Below, piece by piece: positions 1 through 6,982 of a DNA stretch of 11,834 nucleotides. The position numbers were made by a program, and so were the translations under genes. Position 1 is the stretch's first letter; the number at the start of each line of letters is the position of its first letter. Origin of the DNA: Flavobacteriaceae bacterium (GTDB lineage: Bacteria; Bacteroidota; Bacteroidia; Flavobacteriales; Flavobacteriaceae); NCBI GenBank assembly GCA_018608735.1, contig JABAYZ010000067.1:1-11834 (forward strand), in the 5' to 3' direction. Below the pieces are notes generated by a model that was given only the letters and a program-made list of their open reading frames with translations, did not search any database and was not told the origin of the DNA.

Positions 1-2
1 AT

Positions 3-545
3 GGAAATACCTACATCGCCGCCTATACCATCGCCATTAATCTATGGTTTTTTGCCGCCTTTGCTGTGGATGGCTATGCCAGTGCCGGCAACATCCTCTC
101 TGGAAAATTGTTTGGAGCTAAAAACTACCACTTACTCTTACAGTTAAGCAATCGCCTGATAAAATATGCCCTGATTGTCGGCGTAGTTATGGGGTTAATT
201 GGCGCACTGCTATACAAACCCATTGGATATGCCTTCACAAAAGACCCTGAAGTACTGCTGCAGTTCTATGATATTTTTTGGATTGTGTTACTAATGCAAC
301 CCTTTTGTGCATTAGCCTTTGTATTTGACGGTATTTTTAAAGGGCTCGGAAAAATGAAAGATTTGAGAAACGTGTTGATACTTACAACGCTGTTTGTGTT
401 TTTACCGGTGCTATTTATTACCGATTATTATGGATGGAAACTCTATGGTGTGTTTACCGCCTATACCTTGTGGATGATTGCAAGAGGCATTCCATTGATA
501 ATAAAATTTAGGAAACAATTTTTACCACAGGTTCAAAACCATTAA
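3..545 (+). CDS. MATE family efflux transporter, DinF-like (C-terminal part, 5' end outside window)
   Basis: This open frame runs in from the left edge and stops with TAA at 543-545, giving about 180 C-terminal residues of a protein whose family is usually about 440-460 aa. MATE proteins are inner-membrane antiporters that use Na+ or H+ gradients to expel cationic or aromatic compounds. The visible part opens inside a membrane helix followed by VDGYASAGNILSGKLFGAKN, which resembles the conserved loop of the second half of DinF-type MATE proteins (DG-A-A-x-x-x-GK-x-GAK). A later helix carries FDGIFKGLGKMKDLRN, another typical DinF-branch loop. About five hydrophobic segments are visible and the tail is basic. 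The first internal ATG at 66 is not the true start, because homologous sequence continues upstream of it. The substrate cannot be told from sequence. The family call is secure. Confidence 0.88.
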   Translation, partial: GNTYIAAYTIAINLWFFAAFAVDGYASAGNILSGKLFGAKNYHLLLQLSNRLIKYALIVGVVMGLIGALLYKPIGYAFTKDPEVLLQFYDIFWIVLLMQPFCALAFVFDGIFKGLGKMKDLRNVLILTTLFVFLPVLFITDYYGWKLYGVFTAYTLWMIARGIPLIIKFRKQFLPQVQNH

Positions 546-550
546 CTTTG
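543..550 (+). promoter_or_regulatory. Possible Bacteroidota -7 promoter element for queD-lpxH
   Basis: The sequence TAACTTTG matches the Bacteroidota -7 consensus TAnnTTTG exactly, and its first three bases are the stop codon of the MATE gene. Transcription would begin near 556-558, leaving a leader of about 30 nt before the queD ATG at 588. No TTG is found 17-23 nt upstream, so the -33 half is missing or degenerate. It is plausible from position, but short AT-rich matches arise by chance. Confidence 0.35.
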
Positions 551-587
551 TATTCAACTAATAATAGCTAAGACACCAAAATTACTA

Positions 588-1037
588 ATGAGCAATATTC
601 GAATTACAAAACAATTTTCTTTTGAAACAGGACATGCGCTTTATGGGTATGACGGTAAATGCAAAAACGTTCATGGACACAGTTACCGTTTGGATGTGAC
701 TGTAATTGGACAACCGATTTCCGACAATACCCATGTAAAATTTGGGATGGTCATTGATTTTTCAGATTTGAAAAAAATCATTAAAGAAGAAATTGTCAAC
801 GTCTTTGACCACGCTACCGTATTCAATAAAAATACGCCGCACGTAGAACTTGCAAAAGAACTTTCCGATCGAGGACACAATGTGCTTCTAGTGGATTATC
901 AACCTACAAGTGAAATGATGGTGATTGACTTTGCCGATAAAATAAAAAAACGATTACCCAATACCATAAAATTACACGCCTTGAAACTGCAAGAAACCGC
1001 TACGAGTTTTGCGGAATGGTATGCAAGTGACAACTAA
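588..1037 (+). CDS. queD: 6-carboxy-5,6,7,8-tetrahydropterin synthase (QueD/PTPS family)
   Basis: This cytoplasmic enzyme converts 7,8-dihydroneopterin triphosphate to 6-carboxytetrahydropterin, the second step toward queuosine and other 7-deazapurines. The zinc ligands are visible as H16 (FETGHAL) and H29/H31 (NVHGHSY). The catalytic cysteine C25 stands in the C-x3-HGH arrangement that separates QueD from eukaryotic PTPS. The D74-H75 pair (FDHATVF) and E136 (LQETATSFAEW) complete the active site. At 149 aa it is longer than the roughly 120-aa E. coli enzyme, with extra residues mainly around 42-53 and 82-105, a region that is variable in the family. The start chosen gives the usual short strand before F10-x-F-x-x-GH. 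lpxH follows 9 nt later, so the two are probably co-transcribed. No queC or queE is seen here. A role in another pterin pathway is less likely given C25. Confidence 0.93.
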   Translation: MSNIRITKQFSFETGHALYGYDGKCKNVHGHSYRLDVTVIGQPISDNTHVKFGMVIDFSDLKKIIKEEIVNVFDHATVFNKNTPHVELAKELSDRGHNVLLVDYQPTSEMMVIDFADKIKKRLPNTIKLHALKLQETATSFAEWYASDN

Positions 1038-1046
1038 AAGTTTAAT

Positions 1047-1808
1047 ATGACGGCTATAACTATCCCTAAAGGGAAAAAAATATATTTTGCTTCCGACAAC
1101 CACCTTGGCGCGCCGACAGCTAAGGCGTCCATGCCCCGCGAGAAAAAATTTGTGCAATGGCTGGATTCCATTAAGCATGATGCAGAAGTTATATTTTTAT
1201 TAGGGGATTTATTTGATTTTTGGTTTGAATATAAATATGTGATCCCTAAAGGGTTTACAAGAGTATTAGGAAAACTAGCCGAACTGAGTGATCAAGGCAT
1301 CAAAATTCACTTTTTTGTAGGGAATCACGACTTGTGGATGAATGGCTATTTCGAAGAAGAACTGGGTATTACTGTTCACCATCAACCTAAAGAATTTACC
1401 TTTAATTCGACCTCATTTTTTATTGGTCATGGCGATGGACTTGGCCCAAAAGACAAAGGCTTTAAACGCCTCAAAAAAGTATTTACAAATCCTCTTTTTA
1501 AATGGCTATATCGATGGATTCATCCCGATATTGGCGTTCGATTTGCCCAATACCTTTCGGTTAAAAACAAAATAATTTCTGGAGAGGAGGATGTGAAATT
1601 CCTTGGAAACGACAACGAATGGCTCGTACTATACTGCAAAAAGAAATTAGAGGAAAAACACCGCGACTATTTTGTGTTTGGACACCGACACTTACCGCTT
1701 GATATTACACTTAATGACCAGTCCAAATATATTAATCTTGGCGATTGGATTAGTTATTATACCTATGCCGTTTTTGAAGACGGCACGCTCGCATTGAAAG
1801 AATTTTAA
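1047..1808 (+). CDS. lpxH: UDP-2,3-diacylglucosamine diphosphatase, LpxH-type metallophosphoesterase
   Basis: This is a calcineurin-like metallophosphoesterase that probably cleaves UDP-2,3-diacylglucosamine to lipid X and UMP in lipid A synthesis, at the cytoplasmic face of the inner membrane. All metal-binding motifs are present in order: D17-x-H19 (FASDNHLG), G53-D-L-F-D57, G92-NHD95, G127-HGD130 and G212-HRH215. The segment after residue 135 (a KGFKRLKK basic helix followed by W/Y/F-rich stretches to about 170) corresponds to the lipid-binding helical insertion typical of LpxH. Length (253 aa) is close to the E. coli enzyme (240 aa). It lies 9 nt after queD and is likely in the same transcript; the two pathways are unrelated, so this looks like housekeeping packing. 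Some Bacteroidota paralogues have untested substrates, so the exact reaction is inferred. Confidence 0.88.
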   Translation: MTAITIPKGKKIYFASDNHLGAPTAKASMPREKKFVQWLDSIKHDAEVIFLLGDLFDFWFEYKYVIPKGFTRVLGKLAELSDQGIKIHFFVGNHDLWMNGYFEEELGITVHHQPKEFTFNSTSFFIGHGDGLGPKDKGFKRLKKVFTNPLFKWLYRWIHPDIGVRFAQYLSVKNKIISGEEDVKFLGNDNEWLVLYCKKKLEEKHRDYFVFGHRHLPLDITLNDQSKYINLGDWISYYTYAVFEDGTLALKEF

Positions 1809-1893
1809 ACCTTTTTTCATTTGCGACATACAACATGAATTTTGTTATATAAGAAAATTGTTTTTTGATATGATCTGATTTGGAAAAAAATCG

Positions 1894-1901
1894 TAATTTT
1901 A
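1894..1901 (+). promoter_or_regulatory. Weak candidate -7 element before the VTC-DUF4956-DUF2490 cassette
   Basis: The 106-bp gap 1809-1914 must hold the cassette's promoter if it is transcribed apart from lpxH. TAATTTTA matches TAnnTTTG at 7 of 8 positions and would start transcription about 7 nt before the ATG at 1915. No TTG lies at the expected distance upstream; the nearest is CTG at 1875-1877, 16 nt away. The assignment is tentative. No convincing terminator for lpxH was seen in this gap. Confidence 0.22.
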
Positions 1902-1914
1902 TAGAAATTAACCA

Positions 1915-2655
1915 ATGGACGTATCTAAATTATCAGGCTTTGCCTCTATTTCGTTAGAGGAAATGAATGGTGTTTCATTATTGAAACGCGTGGATACGAA
2001 GTTCCTAACCACCACCTCTCAATTATCTGAACTTTTACCGTTCCTGTTTGCTGAATATCAGATTCTAGAAATTGGTGAAAATCGGTTAATGAATTATTCT
2101 ACCCTTTACTTCGATACAAAGGATTTACAATGCTACAAGGAACACCATAACGGAAAAGCAAGACGTCACAAAATAAGAATACGAAGGTATGTAGAATCGG
2201 ATATTTGTTTTTTGGAAGTTAAAGAAAAACAGAACTCTGGGATGACTAATAAAGTCCGCTGTTCAATTGATGATTTTGAAACCGCTTTATCACCAAAATC
2301 AAAAACATTTATTGAAAAGGCAACTAAAAAAGAGCTAGAATTAGAACCCGTTTTACATAACTATTTTCAACGGTTTACACTAGTAAATAAACAACGATCA
2401 GAACGTGTCACCATTGATACAGGCTTGGAATACAAAACAGGCGCGACCACAAAACAATTTAAAAATGTGGTAGTTATTGAAGTGAAACAAGAAAAACGAA
2501 ATACGAGAACGCCTATTTACAGCACACTAAAATCTAACAGAATCAGGACTGTCAGCTTTAGCAAATATTGCATGGGTGTGGCTAATGTATTCGCTGGCAT
2601 AAAATCAAACAAGTTTAAGGAACTCAACTTAAAAATTAACAAATTAAATAACTAA
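1915..2655 (+). CDS. VTC domain protein, polyphosphate polymerase-like (triphosphate tunnel fold)
   Basis: This 246-aa soluble protein has the VTC domain (PF09359), the catalytic domain of the yeast vacuolar transporter chaperone, which makes polyphosphate from ATP inside a triphosphate-tunnel beta barrel. Charged residues that would line the tunnel appear in family order: K24/R25 and K29 (LLKRVDTKF), the S62-TLYFDT68 strand, K86-x-R88-x-R90-R91, E101-x-K103 (FLEVKEK), K113 and R115, E163-R164 (ERVTIDTGLEY), E189-x-K191 (VVVIEVKQ) and the closing SFSKYCMG with K217. In Vtc4 the equivalent Arg, Lys and Glu residues bind triphosphate and metal; the one-to-one match is my inference. The protein has no SPX sensor domain, no signal peptide and no membrane helix. 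The next gene, a membrane protein, starts 1 nt after its stop. Activity on polyphosphate is likely but untested. Confidence 0.88.
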   Translation: MDVSKLSGFASISLEEMNGVSLLKRVDTKFLTTTSQLSELLPFLFAEYQILEIGENRLMNYSTLYFDTKDLQCYKEHHNGKARRHKIRIRRYVESDICFLEVKEKQNSGMTNKVRCSIDDFETALSPKSKTFIEKATKKELELEPVLHNYFQRFTLVNKQRSERVTIDTGLEYKTGATTKQFKNVVVIEVKQEKRNTRTPIYSTLKSNRIRTVSFSKYCMGVANVFAGIKSNKFKELNLKINKLNN

Positions 2656-2656
2656 A

Positions 2657-3253
2657 ATGGAACTACTAGGCATCCCCGTATTCGATGACGATTTTTATAA
2701 AATGATGATTCGATTTTTGTTGAATTTATTTTTTCTAACTGGAATTGTACAATTCATATACTATAAATACAATCCGAAGAAAGACTATTTATTTACATTT
2801 TATTTGATCGGAATTGTGGTTTTCTTTTTATGTTTTACATTAAAAAAGTATGAATTGGATCTTGGAATGGCGTTAGGGTTATTTGCGATTTTTGGAATTA
2901 TCCGCTACAGGACACTGCCGTTGGAGGTCAAAGAAATGACCTACCTTTTTGTGGTGATTGGTGTCGCAGTTATGAATGCGCTTTCAAATAAAAAAATGAG
3001 TTATTCCGAAATTATAGCCGCCAATGCGATTATACTATTGGCCTTGTACTTTCTTGAACGCTACTGGGCGCGCTCCGAAACATTCACTAAAGAGGTGATT
3101 TATGAAATCATCGAAAACATTCATCCTGAAAATCATGATAAACTAAAAGCGGATTTAGAAAAAAGATTGGGCATTCACATCGTTAGTTTTGAAGTTGGAA
3201 AAGTCAATTTTTTAAAAGATATCGCCAAAATAACTATCCAATACAAATATTAA
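2657..3253 (+). CDS. DUF4956 domain inner-membrane protein
   Basis: This 198-aa membrane protein belongs to the DUF4956 family, known to accompany VTC-domain genes in bacteria; its function is unproven. Five hydrophobic segments are visible, near residues 17-37, 44-63, 69-84, 95-109 and 117-134. The third carries the family hallmark GLFAIFGIIRYRT (74-86), in which a glycine-rich helix runs into an Arg-Tyr-Arg cluster at the membrane boundary. Residues about 137-198 form a soluble tail with alternating strand and helix patterns (TKEVIYEIIENIHPEN, then LEKRLGIHIVSFEVGKV and a final strand), suggesting a small ferredoxin-like domain. The ATG lies 1 nt past the VTC stop, which implies translational coupling and a stoichiometric partner. 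I infer a membrane anchor or conduit for the product of the VTC protein. A sensor role is an alternative. Confidence 0.82.
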   Translation: MELLGIPVFDDDFYKMMIRFLLNLFFLTGIVQFIYYKYNPKKDYLFTFYLIGIVVFFLCFTLKKYELDLGMALGLFAIFGIIRYRTLPLEVKEMTYLFVVIGVAVMNALSNKKMSYSEIIAANAIILLALYFLERYWARSETFTKEVIYEIIENIHPENHDKLKADLEKRLGIHIVSFEVGKVNFLKDIAKITIQYKY

Positions 3254-3258
3254 TTCGC

Positions 3259-4014
3259 ATGAAATTATTTAAAAAACCGATTACAGTAGTACTCACTATT
3301 GTGTGTGTTCTGATGTACTCGAAGCCCTTAGTGGCTCAAAACTCAAATGATTTAGAGGGTTGGAGTGCTATACAGTTAGATGTTAGAGCGAATGAAAAAA
3401 TAGCGTTTTCAATTTCAGAACATTTGAGATATCGAAATGATATTACGACAGTAAGCAACTATTTCACTCAAGTTGAAGCGGGTTATGAAATTGTTAAAGA
3501 TCTTGAACTCGGAGGTGGGGTTCGATTTATTAAAAAAAATGATGATGTGGGCAAAAAACAAGGCATTGAATCACACTTTAGGTACCAATTTGATGCGAAC
3601 TTCAAACATGACATTAAAAGGATAGGCTTGTCGTACCGTTTCAGATATCAAAATAAAAATGAATTGGGGTTTTCCGAAGATGAAGGTGATATTGCAAAAG
3701 AACAATTTCGTTTCCTTTTAGGAGTTGGGTATAAACTATACCCCCTTAACATTGTTTTTAAATTAAAAGGAGAGTTTTTTAGTGCGTTTTTAAATGGTGC
3801 AGTTGGAGATAAAATTGACCGACAACGCTTTACGTTTTCAGCGTCTCGTAAGTTTCATCGGTTTGGAAAAATTGCGCTGTTCTACAGGATCCAAAATGAC
3901 TTAAATGTCAAAGTAAAAAAAACAGAAGTTAGCGTTTCAAAATCAATTTTAGGATTTAAGTATACCTATACTTTAGATTTTAGAACTCCAATCGAACCTC
4001 TTAGTACGCTCTAG
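3259..4014 (+). CDS. DUF2490 family exported protein, probable outer-membrane beta barrel
   Basis: This 251-aa protein starts with a clear Sec signal peptide (basic MKLFKK, a hydrophobic core at 8-20, probable cleavage after A26 in LVAQN). The rest alternates polar and hydrophobic residues in many short strands, with Tyr/Phe/Arg-rich stretches such as HLRYRND, SHFRYQFDANF, LSYRFRYQNKNELGF and ALFYRIQNDLN. This pattern fits DUF2490 (PF10677), predicted to be an outer-membrane barrel of unknown function. By hand count the mature part has about 36 Lys/Arg against 28 Asp/Glu, so it is net basic. It does not end in the aromatic residue usual for barrels: the last strand-like stretch (FKYTYTLDF) is followed by about ten more residues. 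It begins 5 nt after DUF4956 and closes the cassette. Its stop lies 4 nt from that of the convergent MFS gene. Confidence 0.75.
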   Translation: MKLFKKPITVVLTIVCVLMYSKPLVAQNSNDLEGWSAIQLDVRANEKIAFSISEHLRYRNDITTVSNYFTQVEAGYEIVKDLELGGGVRFIKKNDDVGKKQGIESHFRYQFDANFKHDIKRIGLSYRFRYQNKNELGFSEDEGDIAKEQFRFLLGVGYKLYPLNIVFKLKGEFFSAFLNGAVGDKIDRQRFTFSASRKFHRFGKIALFYRIQNDLNVKVKKTEVSVSKSILGFKYTYTLDFRTPIEPLSTL

Positions 4015-4018
4015 ATTA

Positions 4019-5287
4019 TTAATCTTGGGATTCATGTGCATTTAAATCTTTTTGAAGGTCTAATTTTCTAAACGTTGGCGATACAATTCCTGTAGTAATC
4101 ACCGTAATTAAGGTCATTGTACCCCCAAAAACAACGGCTGTTACTGTTCCCATAAGCTTTGCCGTCACACCACTTTCAAAAGCACCTAATTCATTTGATG
4201 AGCCTACGAACATCGAGTTTACTGAGGACACACGACCGCGCATATGATCCGGGGTTTTGAGTTGTAAAATTGTTTGTCTAATAACCATGGATACACCATC
4301 GGTAACCCCACTAAAAAACAGTGCTACTACCGAAATCCAAAATATTGAGGACAGGCCAAAGGCAATAATACATAGGCCAAACCCAAAAATAGCGATTAAT
4401 AATTTTAAACCGGCATTTTTACTGATTGGGATATAGGCAGTAATGAGCATCGTAATAAACGCTCCAACGGCAGGAGCTGCTCTTAATATGCCAAACCCTT
4501 CAGGGCCTACTTTCAAAATGTCTTGTGCAAAAACAGGCAGTAGCGCTACCGCACCCCCAAAAAGCACTGCGATCATGTCTAAACTAAGCGCGCCTAAAAT
4601 GGCTTTTGTTTTAAATACAAATCGGACCCCTTCCTTTAAACTTTGCAGGACTGGTTCCCCTATTTTGGGATTTAAAATCGGTTTACGAGCTATTCCAAAC
4701 AACAATATAAACGACAAAACTACTAACCCAAAAACAATACAAAGCGACCAATGGACTCCAAGCCAATGGATAGAAAATCCTGCAAACGCAGGCCCTAACA
4801 CAGACGCCATTTGCCAGGTTGAACTGTTCCAGGTCGCGGCATTTGGGTAGGCTTTTTTGGGAACAATCAAAGCCACAAGTGAAAAAATAGTGGGGCCAAA
4901 AAAAGCACGCAAAAGTCCTCCCATAAATACAAATGCATAAATTGTATAAAGAATCGCTGTGGAACTCCACGTTGATTCAACAGATGGGCTGGTTAAGAAA
5001 AATAGGCCAAAACTAATTAGTGAAAAAAGACCAATACATTTGAGTAATAAATTTCGTTTTTCACTTTGATCGACAATATGTCCTGCAAATAAGGCCATGC
5101 TAAAAGCGGGGATAATTTCCATAAGCCCAATAATCCCAAGCGAAAGTGGATCTTTGGTCAGAGAATACACCTGCCATTCAATGATAATAAATTGCATAGA
5201 CCAACCAAAAACTAAAATAAATCGCAATAACAAAAAAATATTAAATTCTTTAAATCGAAGTGCTGCGTATGGGTCTCTTTTTGCCAT
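4019..5287 (-). CDS. MFS transporter, EntS-like (MFS_3) exporter
   Basis: This 422-aa inner-membrane protein has about twelve hydrophobic segments and belongs to the major facilitator superfamily, EntS/MFS_3 type (PF05977). Family marks include N-terminal PYAALRFKEFNIFLLLRF, which resembles the usual (F/Y)R-x-L-x-x-x-x-F-R-x-x-W entry into helix 1. The loop-2 motif A is G69-HIVDQSEKR78, and the late-helix motif is TPDHMRGRVSSVN (345-357) followed by ELGAFESG (367-373). EntS exports enterobactin in E. coli; relatives export siderophores or drugs, and the substrate here is unknown. No siderophore synthesis gene is nearby. The start codon lies 1 nt after the recJ stop, so it is the last gene of the osmC-recJ-MFS run. 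It converges with the DUF2490 gene with a 4-nt gap and no obvious terminator. Confidence 0.87.
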   Translation of the reverse strand: MAKRDPYAALRFKEFNIFLLLRFILVFGWSMQFIIIEWQVYSLTKDPLSLGIIGLMEIIPAFSMALFAGHIVDQSEKRNLLLKCIGLFSLISFGLFFLTSPSVESTWSSTAILYTIYAFVFMGGLLRAFFGPTIFSLVALIVPKKAYPNAATWNSSTWQMASVLGPAFAGFSIHWLGVHWSLCIVFGLVVLSFILLFGIARKPILNPKIGEPVLQSLKEGVRFVFKTKAILGALSLDMIAVLFGGAVALLPVFAQDILKVGPEGFGILRAAPAVGAFITMLITAYIPISKNAGLKLLIAIFGFGLCIIAFGLSSIFWISVVALFFSGVTDGVSMVIRQTILQLKTPDHMRGRVSSVNSMFVGSSNELGAFESGVTAKLMGTVTAVVFGGTMTLITVITTGIVSPTFRKLDLQKDLNAHESQD

Positions 5288-5288
5288 A

Positions 5289-6980
5289 TTACGGTTTAAT
5301 ACCTTTTAATTTTAGTTGTAAACTCACGCGGCCATTCCATTCGTTTTCATCAATTGAATAGACAACCTTGAAGGGGGTGTTGTTTTTTATTGTTGGTAAA
5401 TGAGCACCTAAACCAAACCCAATGCCAATAATTTTGGGGCTGCCATTTTGGGTGAGTGTAACTCTTAAATGTGTTTGGTCTTCTCCGACGCATTTGCCAT
5501 ACCCTGTATCTCGTACCGCTGTTGTCATAAAAACTGGCGACATATTTTGAGGTCCAAAAGGGGCGAATTGTTTTAGGATTCTATAAAATTTTGGAGTGAT
5601 TGCATCAAAGTTAATTTCTGAATCTATTTTTATTTCGGGAGTTTGTAAGTGGGCTGGTAAGGTCGATGAGACCTCAGCTTCAAATGCCGTTTTAAATGCA
5701 CTATAATTTTCTTCTTTAATGGTGAGTCCAGCCGCATACATATGACCGCCAAATTGCTCTAGTAAATGACTACAGTTTTCCAAGGCATTATACACATCAA
5801 ACCCGTTTATAGAACGTGCAGAAGCCGCTAAAAATTCACCACTTTTAGTAAACACTAAGGTGGGGCGATAATAGGTTTCAATGAGTCGGGAAGCTACAAT
5901 CCCAATGACGCCTTTATGCCAGTCTTCTTGATATACAACGGTAGTAGCGTTTTCCGTTTCGTTGGAGTGTTCTATTTGCAACAACGCTTCTTGGGTGATG
6001 CGTTTATCCGCTTCACGACGGTTGGTATTAAAAAGTTCGATTTCACTAGCGGCTATCTCAGCATTCTCAAAATTCATTTCTTTCATCAAGGATACCGCAT
6101 AGTTTCCGTGTTTCATTCGGCCTGCAGCATTGATTCGTGGTGCAATATTAAAAACAACATCCGTAATGGTCAAAACCTCCTTTTTCATCTGATTAATCAA
6201 GGCTTTAAACCCCGGGCGTGGATTGGAGTTAATGACTTGTAAACCAAAATAAGCTAGGGCTCTGTTTTCGCCAACAATAGGGACGATATCGGCGCCAATT
6301 GCAGTAGCTACTAAATCTAAATAGCCTACGAGTGACTCGACTGGAATCTCTTCTTTAGAGGCTAGAGCTTGAATCAATTTAAATCCGACTCCGCATCCGC
6401 AAAGTTCTTTAAAAGGGTACTCACAATCGGAACGTTTTGGGTCTAAAATAGCAACCGCATCGGGCAGTTTTTTCCCTGGACGGTGGTGGTCACAGATGAT
6501 AAAATCAATGCCCTTTTTCTTGGCATAGGCCACTTTATCAAGGGCTTTTACTCCACAGTCAAGGGCTATTATTAATGAGAACTCATTGTCTGACGCAAAG
6601 TCAATGCCTTTGTAGGACACGCCATACCCTTCTTCATAACGATCAGGAATATAAGTGGAAATTTGAGTGCTTCTGGTTTCTAAATACGATGCCATTAAGG
6701 CGACGGATGAAGTCCCGTCCACATCATAATCTCCAAACACTAATATTTGTTCATTATTTTTTAAAGCGACTTCAATACGCTCGACTGCTTTGTCCATGTC
6801 TTTCATTAGAAAGGGGTCGTGCAAATCGGACCAACTGGGTCTGAAAAAAGTTTTAGCAGCTTCAAAACTCTCAATACCTCTTTGGAGCAATAGCTCCGCA
6901 ATTGCTGCATCCACCCCTAGTTTAGTCGATAAATCGACTATTTTTTTTGGATCAGGTTTAGGTTTGAGCGTCCAACGCAT
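5289..6980 (-). CDS. recJ: Single-stranded-DNA-specific 5'-3' exonuclease RecJ
   Basis: RecJ is a cytoplasmic DHH-family nuclease that degrades single-stranded DNA 5' to 3' during recombination and mismatch and base excision repair. At 563 aa it is near the family's usual length. The DHH phosphoesterase motifs are intact: GDYDVDG (83-89), ALDCG around D141, CDHHRPGK with D164-H165-H166, and LDLVATAIGADIVP (221-234). The core continues with NIAPRINAAGRM (278-289). The DHHA1 domain shows HKGVIGIVASRL (355-366), SARSINGFD and GGHMYAAG (411-418). Residues from about 450 form the OB-fold C-terminal domain. The start MRWTLKPKP fits flavobacterial RecJ N termini. It lies 2 nt after osmC and 1 nt before the MFS gene. 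All metal ligands expected for Mn2+-dependent activity are present. Confidence 0.96.
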   Translation of the reverse strand: MRWTLKPKPDPKKIVDLSTKLGVDAAIAELLLQRGIESFEAAKTFFRPSWSDLHDPFLMKDMDKAVERIEVALKNNEQILVFGDYDVDGTSSVALMASYLETRSTQISTYIPDRYEEGYGVSYKGIDFASDNEFSLIIALDCGVKALDKVAYAKKKGIDFIICDHHRPGKKLPDAVAILDPKRSDCEYPFKELCGCGVGFKLIQALASKEEIPVESLVGYLDLVATAIGADIVPIVGENRALAYFGLQVINSNPRPGFKALINQMKKEVLTITDVVFNIAPRINAAGRMKHGNYAVSLMKEMNFENAEIAASEIELFNTNRREADKRITQEALLQIEHSNETENATTVVYQEDWHKGVIGIVASRLIETYYRPTLVFTKSGEFLAASARSINGFDVYNALENCSHLLEQFGGHMYAAGLTIKEENYSAFKTAFEAEVSSTLPAHLQTPEIKIDSEINFDAITPKFYRILKQFAPFGPQNMSPVFMTTAVRDTGYGKCVGEDQTHLRVTLTQNGSPKIIGIGFGLGAHLPTIKNNTPFKVVYSIDENEWNGRVSLQLKLKGIKP

Positions 6981-6982
6981 GG

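Noticed and set aside
1..150. Open frame starting with ATG at position 1
   Set aside because: It is a frame-1 shadow of the MATE gene. The frame starting at position 3 gives MATE family sequence, and the frame-1 reading ends after about 50 codons with no recognisable content.
972..1178. Minus-strand frame across the queD-lpxH junction
   Set aside because: It overlaps two well-supported genes on the other strand and its translation is unremarkable.
4013..4025. AGATTA-T-TAATCT inverted repeat spanning the two convergent stop codons
   Set aside because: The arm is only 5-6 A/T-rich pairs with no T-run after it, too weak to call a terminator.
4443..4850. 135-codon plus-strand frame inside the MFS gene
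   Set aside because: It lies fully antisense to a well-recognised MFS transporter and its translation shows no family pattern.
5916..6242. 108-codon plus-strand frame inside recJ
   Set aside because: It is antisense to the conserved RecJ core and has no motif of its own.
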